From an uncultured Lachnospiraceae bacterium (GTDB lineage Bacteria > Bacillota > Clostridia > Lachnospirales > Lachnospiraceae): a stretch of 64,000 nt of DNA. Position numbers and translations under genes: made by a program. This document shows positions 1 to 8,400 of this stretch, in pieces. How positions within the stretch are numbered: position 1 is the stretch's first letter; each line of letters begins with the position of its first letter. Under the pieces are notes generated by a model that was given only the letters and a program-made list of their open reading frames with translations, was not told the DNA's origin and made no database searches. The DNA lies in contig CAJTSB010000003.1 of assembly GCA_910578825.1 (NCBI GenBank), positions 21,245 to 85,244 on the forward strand, read 5' to 3'.

Positions 1-197
1 TTGATATACAGAAATTAGTGCTCAAGCTTGCATCAGAGGGAATGAGCGTTACATTCATCTCTTCCGAGCTGGATGAAATGCTTCGTACCTGTTCCAGATT
101 AGTCGTTATGAGAGACCGCAAAGTAGTAGGAGAGCTCTCAGGAGGCGACCTGAACCAGAGTAAGGTTATGAGCACCATTGCCGGAGGTGACAAATAA
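1..197 (+). CDS. Sugar ABC transporter ATP-binding protein, C-terminal fragment (5' end outside window)
   Basis: Open frame from base 3 to the TAA at 195-197; the upstream part lies outside the window. The visible ~64 residues (ending IAGGDK) contain SSELDEML followed by RLVVMRDRKVVGEL, the usual end of the second ATPase cassette of CUT2-type sugar importers (MglA/RbsA/YtfR). It would energise uptake through the two permeases that follow immediately. Its stop lies 2 bases before the next ATG, and the GGAGGTG at 183-189 inside its last codons serves that start, so the three genes form one operon. The family is clear from the tail and context; the substrate cannot be read from this fragment. 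Confidence 0.85.
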   Translation, partial: DIQKLVLKLASEGMSVTFISSELDEMLRTCSRLVVMRDRKVVGELSGGDLNQSKVMSTIAGGDK

Positions 198-199
198 TA

Positions 200-1285
200 A
201 TGCAGAAAAATGAAGTGAAAAAATCAAATGACAATTTTCTTATGAATATGGTTAGAAGTCAGATGTTTATTCCGTTGCTTGCATTGGCAGCTCTTGCACT
301 TTTTAACCTGATTGCTGACCCGAGTTTCTTTAAGATTACGCTTGGGGAGAACAATGCGGGAAATCCCGTTTTGTCCGGTTATCTGATTACGATTTTGGAT
401 AGTGGTTCTGAGCTTGCAATCCTTGCTATCGGTATGACGCTGGTAACAGCAGCTTCCGGCGGACAGGATATCAGTGTGGGCGCTGCAGTAGCTATCGCAG
501 GAAGTGTGTTGCTTCGTATGCTTTGCGGCGGTAATTCACGTCCAGAGGAACTGGCAATGCCGATTATCGCAGCTTTCCTGATCAGCTGTGTGGTAGCAAT
601 GCTGTTTGGAGCATTTAACGGCGTACTGGTTGCGTACTTTAAAATACAGCCGATGATTGCAACCCTGATCCTGTATACTGCAGGTCGTTCCATTGCAGCA
701 TGGATCAACAACAATGAACTTCCGGTTGTCACAGATCCGGCTCTTAGCTATTTTGGCGGGTTTATCCCGGGAATTCCAATTCCGACACCATTCTTTATTG
801 CAGTAATCTGTGTGATTGTCATTTTCCTGGTATTGAAATTTACGAACCTTGGGCTGTATACGCAGACTGTTGGTATCAATGAGAATTCGTCTAAACTGAA
901 TGGTCTGAATCCGCAGATGATTAAGGTGATATCTTTTGTAGTTCTGGGATTATGCGTAGCAGTTGTTGGACTGATCAAGGTTAGCCGTATCCAGACGATT
1001 AACTATTCCGTTATCGCCAAAGATATAGAGATGGACGCCATCCTTGCAGTTGCACTTGGTGGAAACGCACTGAGCGGCGGTAAATTTAACATGGCTGCTT
1101 CCATTTTTGGAGCTTACGTAATCCAGTTCCTGACACAGACACTTTACAAATTTAAGGTAAGCGCCGATGCGCTTCCGGCGTATAAGGCTGTTGTCGTAAT
1201 TGTTCTGGTTGTCATCAGTGCTCCGGCTGTGAAAGAATGGCTGGGTAATATGACGAAGAAATTCAAGGCTAAGGAGGTTGCTTAA
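200..1285 (+). CDS. Sugar ABC transporter permease (BPD_transp_2 family, YtfT-like)
   Basis: 361-residue integral membrane protein, one half of the membrane channel of a CUT2 sugar importer. After a polar N-terminus there are about 8-10 hydrophobic segments. The family signature is visible in the N-terminal half (TAASGGQDISVGAAVAI) and near the C-terminus (DAILAVALGGNALSGGKFN). The start ATG at 200 has GGAGGTG 11 bases upstream. The order ATPase-permease-permease, with two non-identical permeases, matches the galactofuranose system ytfQRT-yjfF of E. coli. That suggests a furanose sugar, but substrate is inference. The binding protein must lie upstream of the window, since none is present downstream. 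Confidence 0.88.
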   Translation: MQKNEVKKSNDNFLMNMVRSQMFIPLLALAALALFNLIADPSFFKITLGENNAGNPVLSGYLITILDSGSELAILAIGMTLVTAASGGQDISVGAAVAIAGSVLLRMLCGGNSRPEELAMPIIAAFLISCVVAMLFGAFNGVLVAYFKIQPMIATLILYTAGRSIAAWINNNELPVVTDPALSYFGGFIPGIPIPTPFFIAVICVIVIFLVLKFTNLGLYTQTVGINENSSKLNGLNPQMIKVISFVVLGLCVAVVGLIKVSRIQTINYSVIAKDIEMDAILAVALGGNALSGGKFNMAASIFGAYVIQFLTQTLYKFKVSADALPAYKAVVVIVLVVISAPAVKEWLGNMTKKFKAKEVA

Positions 1286-1286
1286 T

Positions 1287-2333
1287 ATGTCAAATAATAA
1301 AACAAAAGCGTCCGGTAGTTTTTTAGATAAAATGAATAATCTTACCGACACGAACCTACTCCTTACGATTACTATCGTGATTTTCTTCCTGATGTACATA
1401 GGCGCTATGATCTTCCAGGGAGGGGGATTCTTAAAACCGCAGAATTTCTTCAATCTTTTGAATGCAAATGGAGCTTTGATTGTCCTTGCATGTGGATTGA
1501 GCCTTGTTATGATTACCGGTGGAATTGATATTTCTGTTGGTGGTGTGACTGCCCTGGTTAGTATGTGCTGTGCAGTATACTTGGATCATATGGGCGGAAA
1601 CTTATTCGTGTCAGTATTGATTGCGCTTGCGATTGGTCTTGCATTTGGCGCATTCCAGGGATTTTTGGTTGCTGTCCTGGACATCCAGCCGTTTATCGTT
1701 ACCCTGGCAGGTATGTTCTTTGCGCGTGGTATGACGACGATCGTAAATACAAGCCCGTTCAACGTTGCACACGAAGGATTCAACAAGTTAAAAATGACAC
1801 GTGTAATCATACCTGGACTGGGCTCTACCAACAGGGCTGGCGCGTATATTGATGCTTATGTAGAAATCGGTGTTATTGTAGCGCTTCTGGTAGTATTGGT
1901 AATGTTCTGCCTGCTGAGATGGACGAAACTTGGACGTTCTTTCTATGCAGTTGGTGGAAACCGCCAGAGTGCATTGATGCTCGGTATCAATGTAACGAAA
2001 ACAAGATTCCTTTCTCATTTAATCTGCGGACTTTTGGCAGGAATCGGCGGATATATCTATTTCCTTCACGTAGGTTCCGGTTCACCGTCTCACGCAATGG
2101 GCGCCGAGATGGACGCAATTGCATCTTCCATTATCGGTGGTACGATGCTGACCGGTGGTGTTGGTAACATTGCAGGAACATTGTTCGGTGTAATGTCTCT
2201 GGGTACGATTTTGCTTATCGTGTCTTCTGCAGGTCTTGGAGAGGCATGGTGGGTAGGAATTACAAGAGCGTTAATGCTCTGTCTGTTCCTGATCATTCAG
2301 AGTGTGGTTATGTCCCGTAAGAAGAAAGCATAA
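1287..2333 (+). CDS. Sugar ABC transporter permease (BPD_transp_2 family, YjfF-like)
   Basis: 348-residue second permease of the importer. A TTG at 1278 is also in frame, but it overlaps the ribosome binding site AAGGAGG (1271-1277); ATG 1287, with 9-base spacing and 1 base after the preceding stop, is the better start. Motifs of the family: CGLSLVMITGGIDISVGG in the first half and DAIASSIIGGTMLTGG in the second. About 8-10 membrane segments are expected. It probably heterodimerises with the preceding permease. A strong intrinsic terminator follows, so the importer operon ends here and the GH43 gene downstream has its own promoter. Confidence 0.88.
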   Translation: MSNNKTKASGSFLDKMNNLTDTNLLLTITIVIFFLMYIGAMIFQGGGFLKPQNFFNLLNANGALIVLACGLSLVMITGGIDISVGGVTALVSMCCAVYLDHMGGNLFVSVLIALAIGLAFGAFQGFLVAVLDIQPFIVTLAGMFFARGMTTIVNTSPFNVAHEGFNKLKMTRVIIPGLGSTNRAGAYIDAYVEIGVIVALLVVLVMFCLLRWTKLGRSFYAVGGNRQSALMLGINVTKTRFLSHLICGLLAGIGGYIYFLHVGSGSPSHAMGAEMDAIASSIIGGTMLTGGVGNIAGTLFGVMSLGTILLIVSSAGLGEAWWVGITRALMLCLFLIIQSVVMSRKKKA

Positions 2334-2365
2334 TCGTTTGAAGTTGATTTTATAAGAATATAAAG

Positions 2366-2396
2366 GCTCACATCGTACTTTGATGTGAGCTTTTTT
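2366..2396 (+). terminator. Intrinsic terminator of the sugar ABC operon
   Basis: Perfect 9-bp stem GCTCACATC (2366-2374) / GATGTGAGC (2382-2390), 7-base loop, then six T. It lies 32 bases after the permease stop codon. Confidence 0.93.
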
Positions 2397-2416
2397 CATT
2401 GCATTTTGTGAATAAA

Positions 2417-2467
2417 TTTAGTACAATAAGTATATCTTTTGTACAATGCATACATATTTGTACAATC
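2417..2467 (+). promoter_or_regulatory. Three TTGTACAAT-type repeats overlapping a likely promoter
   Basis: GTACAAT occurs at 2421-2427, 2441-2447 and 2460-2466. The second and third copies are preceded by TT, giving the palindrome TTGTACAA. Centre spacing is about 20 and 19 bases, so the sites face roughly the same side of the helix. The second and third repeats could also act as -35 (TTGTAC, 2439-2444) and -10 (TACAAT, 2461-2466) with a 16-base spacer. Cooperative operator, promoter, or both; the cognate factor is unknown. Confidence 0.5.
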
Positions 2468-2493
2468 ACCAATCATAAAGAAGGAGGATAACG

Positions 2494-5343
2494 ATGAGGA
2501 AGAAACAATTGTTACGAACAGGCATATCTGTATTGATTGCGTCCGCGATGATGATTACATCAATACCAGCAACCGGCAATGCTGCTGTAAGTGATGGCGT
2601 TACATCGGCGAAAGGAACCGTCATGGCAGATGATAATCGTGAAAGCCGGGAGGCAGGTTATTATCTTACGGTATATTCTACGGAAAAGAATTTTTATGCC
2701 AGCGCTGCCAATTTGGAGCAGGAAACTAAGAGTGTGTACTTTGCAGTCAGCAGAGACGGGAAGAATTTTGAAGTATTAAATAATGGCGGTGGCGTTATTT
2801 ACGCCAAGACCGGCAGCAAATGTGTAGTGGCGCCGCAGGTTTATAAGACCACAGAGGGATTTAAGGTTATTGCGCAGGATGGTGTGGCTGCAAATGGATA
2901 TCATATTTTTACATCAGGCGATGGAGTTGCTTACTACAGTGATACGCTTGATAAGAACGGGGACAGTGATTATGATTCCGTTGATGTTCTGGACAAAGCA
3001 AAATGTACACTTATGTTTAAGGGTGAGAATATCCTGGAGACAGACAGTACGATTACATTGGGCAATGCTTTATCGTTAACAGAAACAGAGTACAAGCGGA
3101 TTGTAGATAAGCTTGGAACAGTTGTGAACACTGGAGTGGAGTCTTTGGCAGCTGTAAATGCCGGGACAGATGTTGAGGGAGTGCTGCAACAAAAATATCC
3201 GAGCGTGAATGCAACTTACAGTGATGGCTCTACACAGGCATTTAACGTTGACTGGAGCGGAGCTGCGGCAGGCGTAAATTTATCACAGATGGGAAATTAT
3301 ACGGTCAAGGGTAAGTTACAGCAGACGAAGTATTTGAATAATCTCAAAGCAATCAATGGAAGTACCCTGCCGGAAGATGATCCGGAGAGAGCAGAACCGA
3401 ATTTTCCAGACAATTATGATCCGGAAAAAGGAAATGTTTACTTTGATAAGACGAAATATATAGAGGGAATGGCAGATCCGAATATCTATTGGGATGAGCA
3501 GACAGGTTATTATTACATGACGGGTTCTTATTTCCCGGAAGAGTCAGATGCCAGCAGGCTTGAAAATGACAATCCGGTTCTGTATGACCGTGTTGTCCTG
3601 CGTCGAGGCAGAACTCTGGAAGAACTTCAGGACAGGAGTAAACAGGTAACTATCTGGAAGGTAGGAAATCAGCAGTTTACAAATAATTCAGGAGGCAAAG
3701 CAAAGGGTTACCGTTACATCTGGGCTCCGGAACTTCATCGCATTGGCGATAAATGGGTGGTATATTTTACAGAAAGTCATTCTGGAGACACATTTAATAT
3801 TTATTGCCATGCATTGATTTTAGATGGAACACAAGACCCCTATGACACAGCGCTTAACAGAGGAGCCGCTCCATCTGATTGGGAAGATTATCAGATGCGT
3901 GGAGGTACCGGTGGCATCACGAAGGCTATAACAAGTAGTTTCTGTCTTGATATGACATATTTTGAAGATGGGGTAAATGGAGAACCCTATGTTATCTGGG
4001 CATCGAAGGCAGAGGGAAATTCCAAACTGTATATTGCGCAGGTGAGTAAAGAAGAGCCGTGGGTAATCACTTCTGAGATTGTACGTCTGTCGCAGCCGGA
4101 ATACGGTTGGGAGAATGTTCGTTATGTTGTAGATGAAGGACCTACGGTATTACAGAAGAACGGCAAAGTTTTCATGTGCTTTTCCGCATCGGGAACCGGT
4201 TCCGAATATGCAATCGGTATGATGACTGCAAATCAGGGAGATAACCTGCTGGATTTGAGCAAATGGGCGAAGAATCCTTACCCGCTGTTGTCTTCCCGTG
4301 ATGTGGATGGAGAGGAAGGTCCTGGACATAATTCCTTTACCGTGGATAAGGACGGCAATGCAATCTTTGTATATCATGCAAGACCGACCTCTCATAATTA
4401 CAAGCATTGCGGATGGAATGGAACAGAGTCGCTGCATTATAACGATGAGCCATTGGAAGACCCCTGCCGTCATGCACGTCTCAAACGTGTACATTGGGCA
4501 TCAGACGGTACGCCTATCTTAAAGATGACGTATGAGAATGAGCTTACGGTGGAGAACCAGGAGGTTTCCGTCCAGGTCGTAGTTCCGGGTATCAAGTTGG
4601 ATAAGAATACACTCAGCCTTCAGGCAGGAAAAAGCGGTGTTTTGAAAGCAGAGGTATTCTCAGCAGCAGGCGCCAACGTGAGCTGGACGAGCAGCAACAA
4701 CAATATTGCATCTGTGTCAAACGGAACTGTTACGGCGAAGAAGGCGGGAACTGCAACCATTACAGCGAGACAGGCAGATGGTAAGACAGCAACCTGTACA
4801 GTAACGGTAACTGGTTCGTTAATAAATAAGGTTACGATTGATAAAAAGACATTGACCATGGGCGGCGGCGAGAAGGTTACCTTAAATGCAACTGTTGATC
4901 CGAAAGACGCAGCAGGACAGAAGGTGGTATGGAAATCAAGCAATCCAAAGGCAGCCACCGTATCTACTACCAGTGGTCTGGTGACGGCAAAGAAGGTAAA
5001 GAAAGCGACTACGACAAAGATTACCGCGACGGTAGGAGATAAGACTTCCACATGTACGGTTACCGTGAAACCTGCGCCAGATAAAAAGGTAAAGGTTACC
5101 CTCAATAAGAAGAAAGTAACCATGAAAACAAAAGGGAAAAATAAGACATTCCAGATTAAACCCAAGGTGAACTCTAAATATGGAAGTGCAACGTTCAAGT
5201 ATACCATTGATAAAAAGGGCAAAAAAGTTGTGAAGGTAGATAAGAACGGAAAAGTTACCGCTAAGAAAAAAGGAAAGGCAACGATTACCGTGAAGACATT
5301 TAATAATAAAGGCAAGGCAACATTGAAAATCACGGTAAAATAA
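2494..5343 (+). CDS. Secreted GH43 glycoside hydrolase with three C-terminal Big2 domains
   Basis: 949 residues with a good RBS (AAGGAGG before ATG 2494). Order: signal peptide (~1-31), an N-terminal beta-rich module (~55-215), an Ig-like module (~216-285), the five-bladed GH43 catalytic domain (~320-690) and three Big2 repeats (~698-780, 784-868, 872-949), the last very Lys-rich. The three GH43 acids are in place: Asp328 (MADPN), Asp486 (CLDMTYF) and Glu548 (VDEGP). GH43 enzymes release arabinose, xylose or galactofuranose from plant or microbial glycans; the exact specificity is not readable. There is no LPXTG motif, so cell-wall retention would depend on the basic Big2 tail. A close paralogue lies convergent downstream, and a furanose-type importer upstream makes a sugar-harvesting role likely. 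Confidence 0.88.
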   Translation: MRKKQLLRTGISVLIASAMMITSIPATGNAAVSDGVTSAKGTVMADDNRESREAGYYLTVYSTEKNFYASAANLEQETKSVYFAVSRDGKNFEVLNNGGGVIYAKTGSKCVVAPQVYKTTEGFKVIAQDGVAANGYHIFTSGDGVAYYSDTLDKNGDSDYDSVDVLDKAKCTLMFKGENILETDSTITLGNALSLTETEYKRIVDKLGTVVNTGVESLAAVNAGTDVEGVLQQKYPSVNATYSDGSTQAFNVDWSGAAAGVNLSQMGNYTVKGKLQQTKYLNNLKAINGSTLPEDDPERAEPNFPDNYDPEKGNVYFDKTKYIEGMADPNIYWDEQTGYYYMTGSYFPEESDASRLENDNPVLYDRVVLRRGRTLEELQDRSKQVTIWKVGNQQFTNNSGGKAKGYRYIWAPELHRIGDKWVVYFTESHSGDTFNIYCHALILDGTQDPYDTALNRGAAPSDWEDYQMRGGTGGITKAITSSFCLDMTYFEDGVNGEPYVIWASKAEGNSKLYIAQVSKEEPWVITSEIVRLSQPEYGWENVRYVVDEGPTVLQKNGKVFMCFSASGTGSEYAIGMMTANQGDNLLDLSKWAKNPYPLLSSRDVDGEEGPGHNSFTVDKDGNAIFVYHARPTSHNYKHCGWNGTESLHYNDEPLEDPCRHARLKRVHWASDGTPILKMTYENELTVENQEVSVQVVVPGIKLDKNTLSLQAGKSGVLKAEVFSAAGANVSWTSSNNNIASVSNGTVTAKKAGTATITARQADGKTATCTVTVTGSLINKVTIDKKTLTMGGGEKVTLNATVDPKDAAGQKVVWKSSNPKAATVSTTSGLVTAKKVKKATTTKITATVGDKTSTCTVTVKPAPDKKVKVTLNKKKVTMKTKGKNKTFQIKPKVNSKYGSATFKYTIDKKGKKVVKVDKNGKVTAKKKGKATITVKTFNNKGKATLKITVK

Positions 5344-5404
5344 TACATATGGGAAATGGACTTATATGCTGTGAAAACAGTGCTAAGGCCTGACCTGTAC
5401 AAGA

Positions 5405-5444
5405 AAGGCTATCCCCCGGCCAGCTGGTCGGGGGATAGCCTTTT
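5405..5444. terminator. Bidirectional terminator between the two convergent GH43 genes
   Basis: 14-bp stem 5405-5418 / 5429-5442 (AAGGCTATCCCCCG and its complement) with T-rich tracts on both exits. It serves the plus-strand GH43 gene and, in reverse, the minus-strand one. Confidence 0.92.
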
Positions 5445-5484
5445 TCTTATATACAGCTACATCAATATTGTTGAGCTGTTATAA

Positions 5485-8400
5485 TTACTTAATCTTTATT
5501 TTCATCTTTGCCTTTTTGTTTGTGCCGTCCGTTGAGGTTGCCGTGATGGTAACGGTCTTTCCTTTGCCGGCTTTCTTGGCAGTTACCTTACCGCTGCTGC
5601 TAACAGTTGCATATTTGGTATTTGAAGATTTCCAGGAAAGCTTTGTATTTGTCTGTTTTTTCTTACCGTTGGTTTTGATATCCGGCTTGAGCGTTACTTT
5701 CTTTCCGGCTTTGAGCGTCTTACTCTTAGGCTTAAAAGTAATCTTTTTCACGGAGCCTTTCATGATGGTAATCGTAACAGATGCTTTTTTGTTGCTGCCG
5801 TCTGCCGTAGTTGCTGTAACAGTAACTTTCTTGCCCGCACCCTTCTTATCAAGGATAATTGTGCGCTTATTGCCGCTGCCCGTCATCTTTGCATATTTTT
5901 TATTGGAAACTATCCAGGTTACATTCTTATTACTTGCATTTGCCGGCGATACAGTCGCTGTCAGTACAACCTTTTTACCTGCTGCAATTTTCAGTTTCTT
6001 GTCCCCGGAAAGTTTGATTCCCGTGGCTTTTCTGGCTGCCGTAACTGTTACGTTGCAGGTTGCAATCTTACCACCTGCTTTTGCAGTTATTACAGTGTTT
6101 CCTGCCTTCGCGGCGGTAACAACTCCATTTTTCACACTTGCAACAGAAACGTTACTGGAAGTCCATGTTACGGTTTTGTCTGTCGCATTAGCTGGATTGA
6201 TCGTTGCTGTCAGGGTTGCGCTGTCCCCAGCGGCAAGTGACAGGCTTGTTTTGCTCATGGTTATGCTTTGCACAGGAACCTGTACCTTGATGGAACAGGA
6301 GGCCTTTATGGCCTTGTTTTCATCACTGGTTGCCGTAATGGTTGTTACACCGCCCTTTAAGGCAGTTATATTACCATTTTGGTCTACAGATGCAATGCTT
6401 GCATCACCGGAGGACCAGGATACTTTCTGGCTGACATACCCCAGTGGGTTGACCGTGGCTGTCAGGGTAGCTTTTTCATTTACGGTAAGTGTGAGACTGG
6501 TCTGATTTAAGGTAATGCCTGTCACAACAGCGGGTTCTACCAGTACCTCGCATGTCTGTGTAAATTCACCATCTACACTTGTCGCCGTAATCGTTGCCTC
6601 TCCTTCTGCTCTTCCGGTCACTACGCCGCCCTTTACAGTTGCAACACTGGCATTGCTGGAAGTCCAAACAACTTTCTTATTTGTTGCATTTGCCGGTGTG
6701 AATATCGGTTTTAAGGTAGCGGTTGTGCCTGCGGTAAGTGTTAATGTTTCATTATCCAGTTCCATACCGGTAACAGGCACGCCGGTTACGGTTACTTCGC
6801 ATTCTTTGTATACGCCGCTCGCAGCCGTAGCTCGTACTGTTGTTGTACCTTTTTTCTTTCCTACTAAGGTTACGCTTGTTCCTTCACCCTGGATTTCTAC
6901 AATGCCTGCACTGACAACAGACCAGGTGAGGTTCTTGTTGGATGCATCTGCAGGGGCAATCGTTGCGGTCAGAGTTTCTGATTCTCCGGCTTCCATTTCA
7001 ATTGTATTTTTGTCTAAGGTAATATCTGTTACCGGTTTCGGCAAATCTGTCATATCGCTGTCGCTACCGTCTGCAACAACATTCACTGTTAAAGATACCG
7101 TTTCATATTCTTCCAGAAGCTCGTTTTCGTATGTCATCTTTAAGATGGGCGTACCGTCTGCTGCCCAGTGAACACGTTTGAGACGTGCGTGGCGGCAGGG
7201 ATCTTTCAATGGATCTCCATTGTATTTTCCACACATCTGATAATTGTGGGAGGTAGGTCTTGCATGGTATACGAAAATGTTATTGCCATCCTTATCTACC
7301 GTAAAGGAGTTGTGTCCGGGTCCCTCTTCGCCGTTTACATCACGGGAGGTTAAGAGCGGATAGGGGCTCTTTTTCCAGTTATTGATATCTAAGAGGTTCT
7401 CGCCGTTTTTAGCGGAACACATACCGATGGCATACTCGGAACCTGTACCGCCTGCGGAATAGCACATGAAGATATTTCCATCATGTTGTAAGACGGTAGG
7501 TCCTTCATTTACGCAGTGGCGGATACGTTCCCAGCCATAATCAGAGCAGGTGATGCGGGTTGCGCCGGAAGTGATTTTCCAGGGTTCATGTTCGTCTACG
7601 GTTGCAATAAAGATGTCCGTACTGTTTCCACCAAAGGATGCGGTTGGTTTTCCAGCCCAGAGCACATAGGATTGTCCATTTACCTCGTCTTTGAAATAAG
7701 TCATATCCAGGCAGAAAGAAGTTCCAAACGGATCTGTGACGTCCGCTGCAAGCGACTCATCCTTGCGCATCTTGTAATCCTTCCATTCAGAAACCTGGGA
7801 AGAGGAGGTCAGCGCCGTTTCATAAGGATCCTTGTCTCCGTCCAGTATCAATGCATGGCAGTAAATGTCATACACACCGCTTGACTGGCTCTCGGTGAAG
7901 TAAACCACCCAGTAATCTCCGACACGATGAATTTCGGGAGCCCAGATATAACGGTAACCTCTCTTTGCTTGGGTGCCGTTGTCATCATATCCCTGATTAC
8001 CCGCTTTCCAAATGGTAACCTGTTTGCCTTTGCGCGTCTGGAGTTCTTCCAGCGTTCTTCCTCGCCGCATGACTACGCGGTCGTATTGCTCCGTATTGTC
8101 GTTGGTGTCAATCTGGTCTCCATCTTCCGGGAAATAGGAGGCTGTCATGTAATAATATCCGGTCTGTTCATCCCAATAGATATTCGGGTCAGCCATTCCC
8201 TCGATAAACTTTGTCTTATCATAGAAGACTTTTTTTGTTGACGGGTCGTAATTGTCCGGGCAATCTGGATTTACGTTTGATGGGTCATCATCTTTAAGCG
8301 AACTTCCGTTTAATTCCTGTAAATTATTGATATACTGAGGCTGAATGACTTTTCCGGTCAGGGTGTGCGTACCGGCAGTTGACAGATTTGCATTTTCCAG

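Noticed and set aside
4620..6505. Long hydrophobic frames antisense to the C-termini of both GH43 genes (4620-5402 minus; 5468-6505 plus)
   Set aside because: They are the complement of Lys/Thr/Ala-rich Big2 repeats, which reads as Val/Phe/Leu-rich. No RBS, and both overlap well-supported genes entirely.
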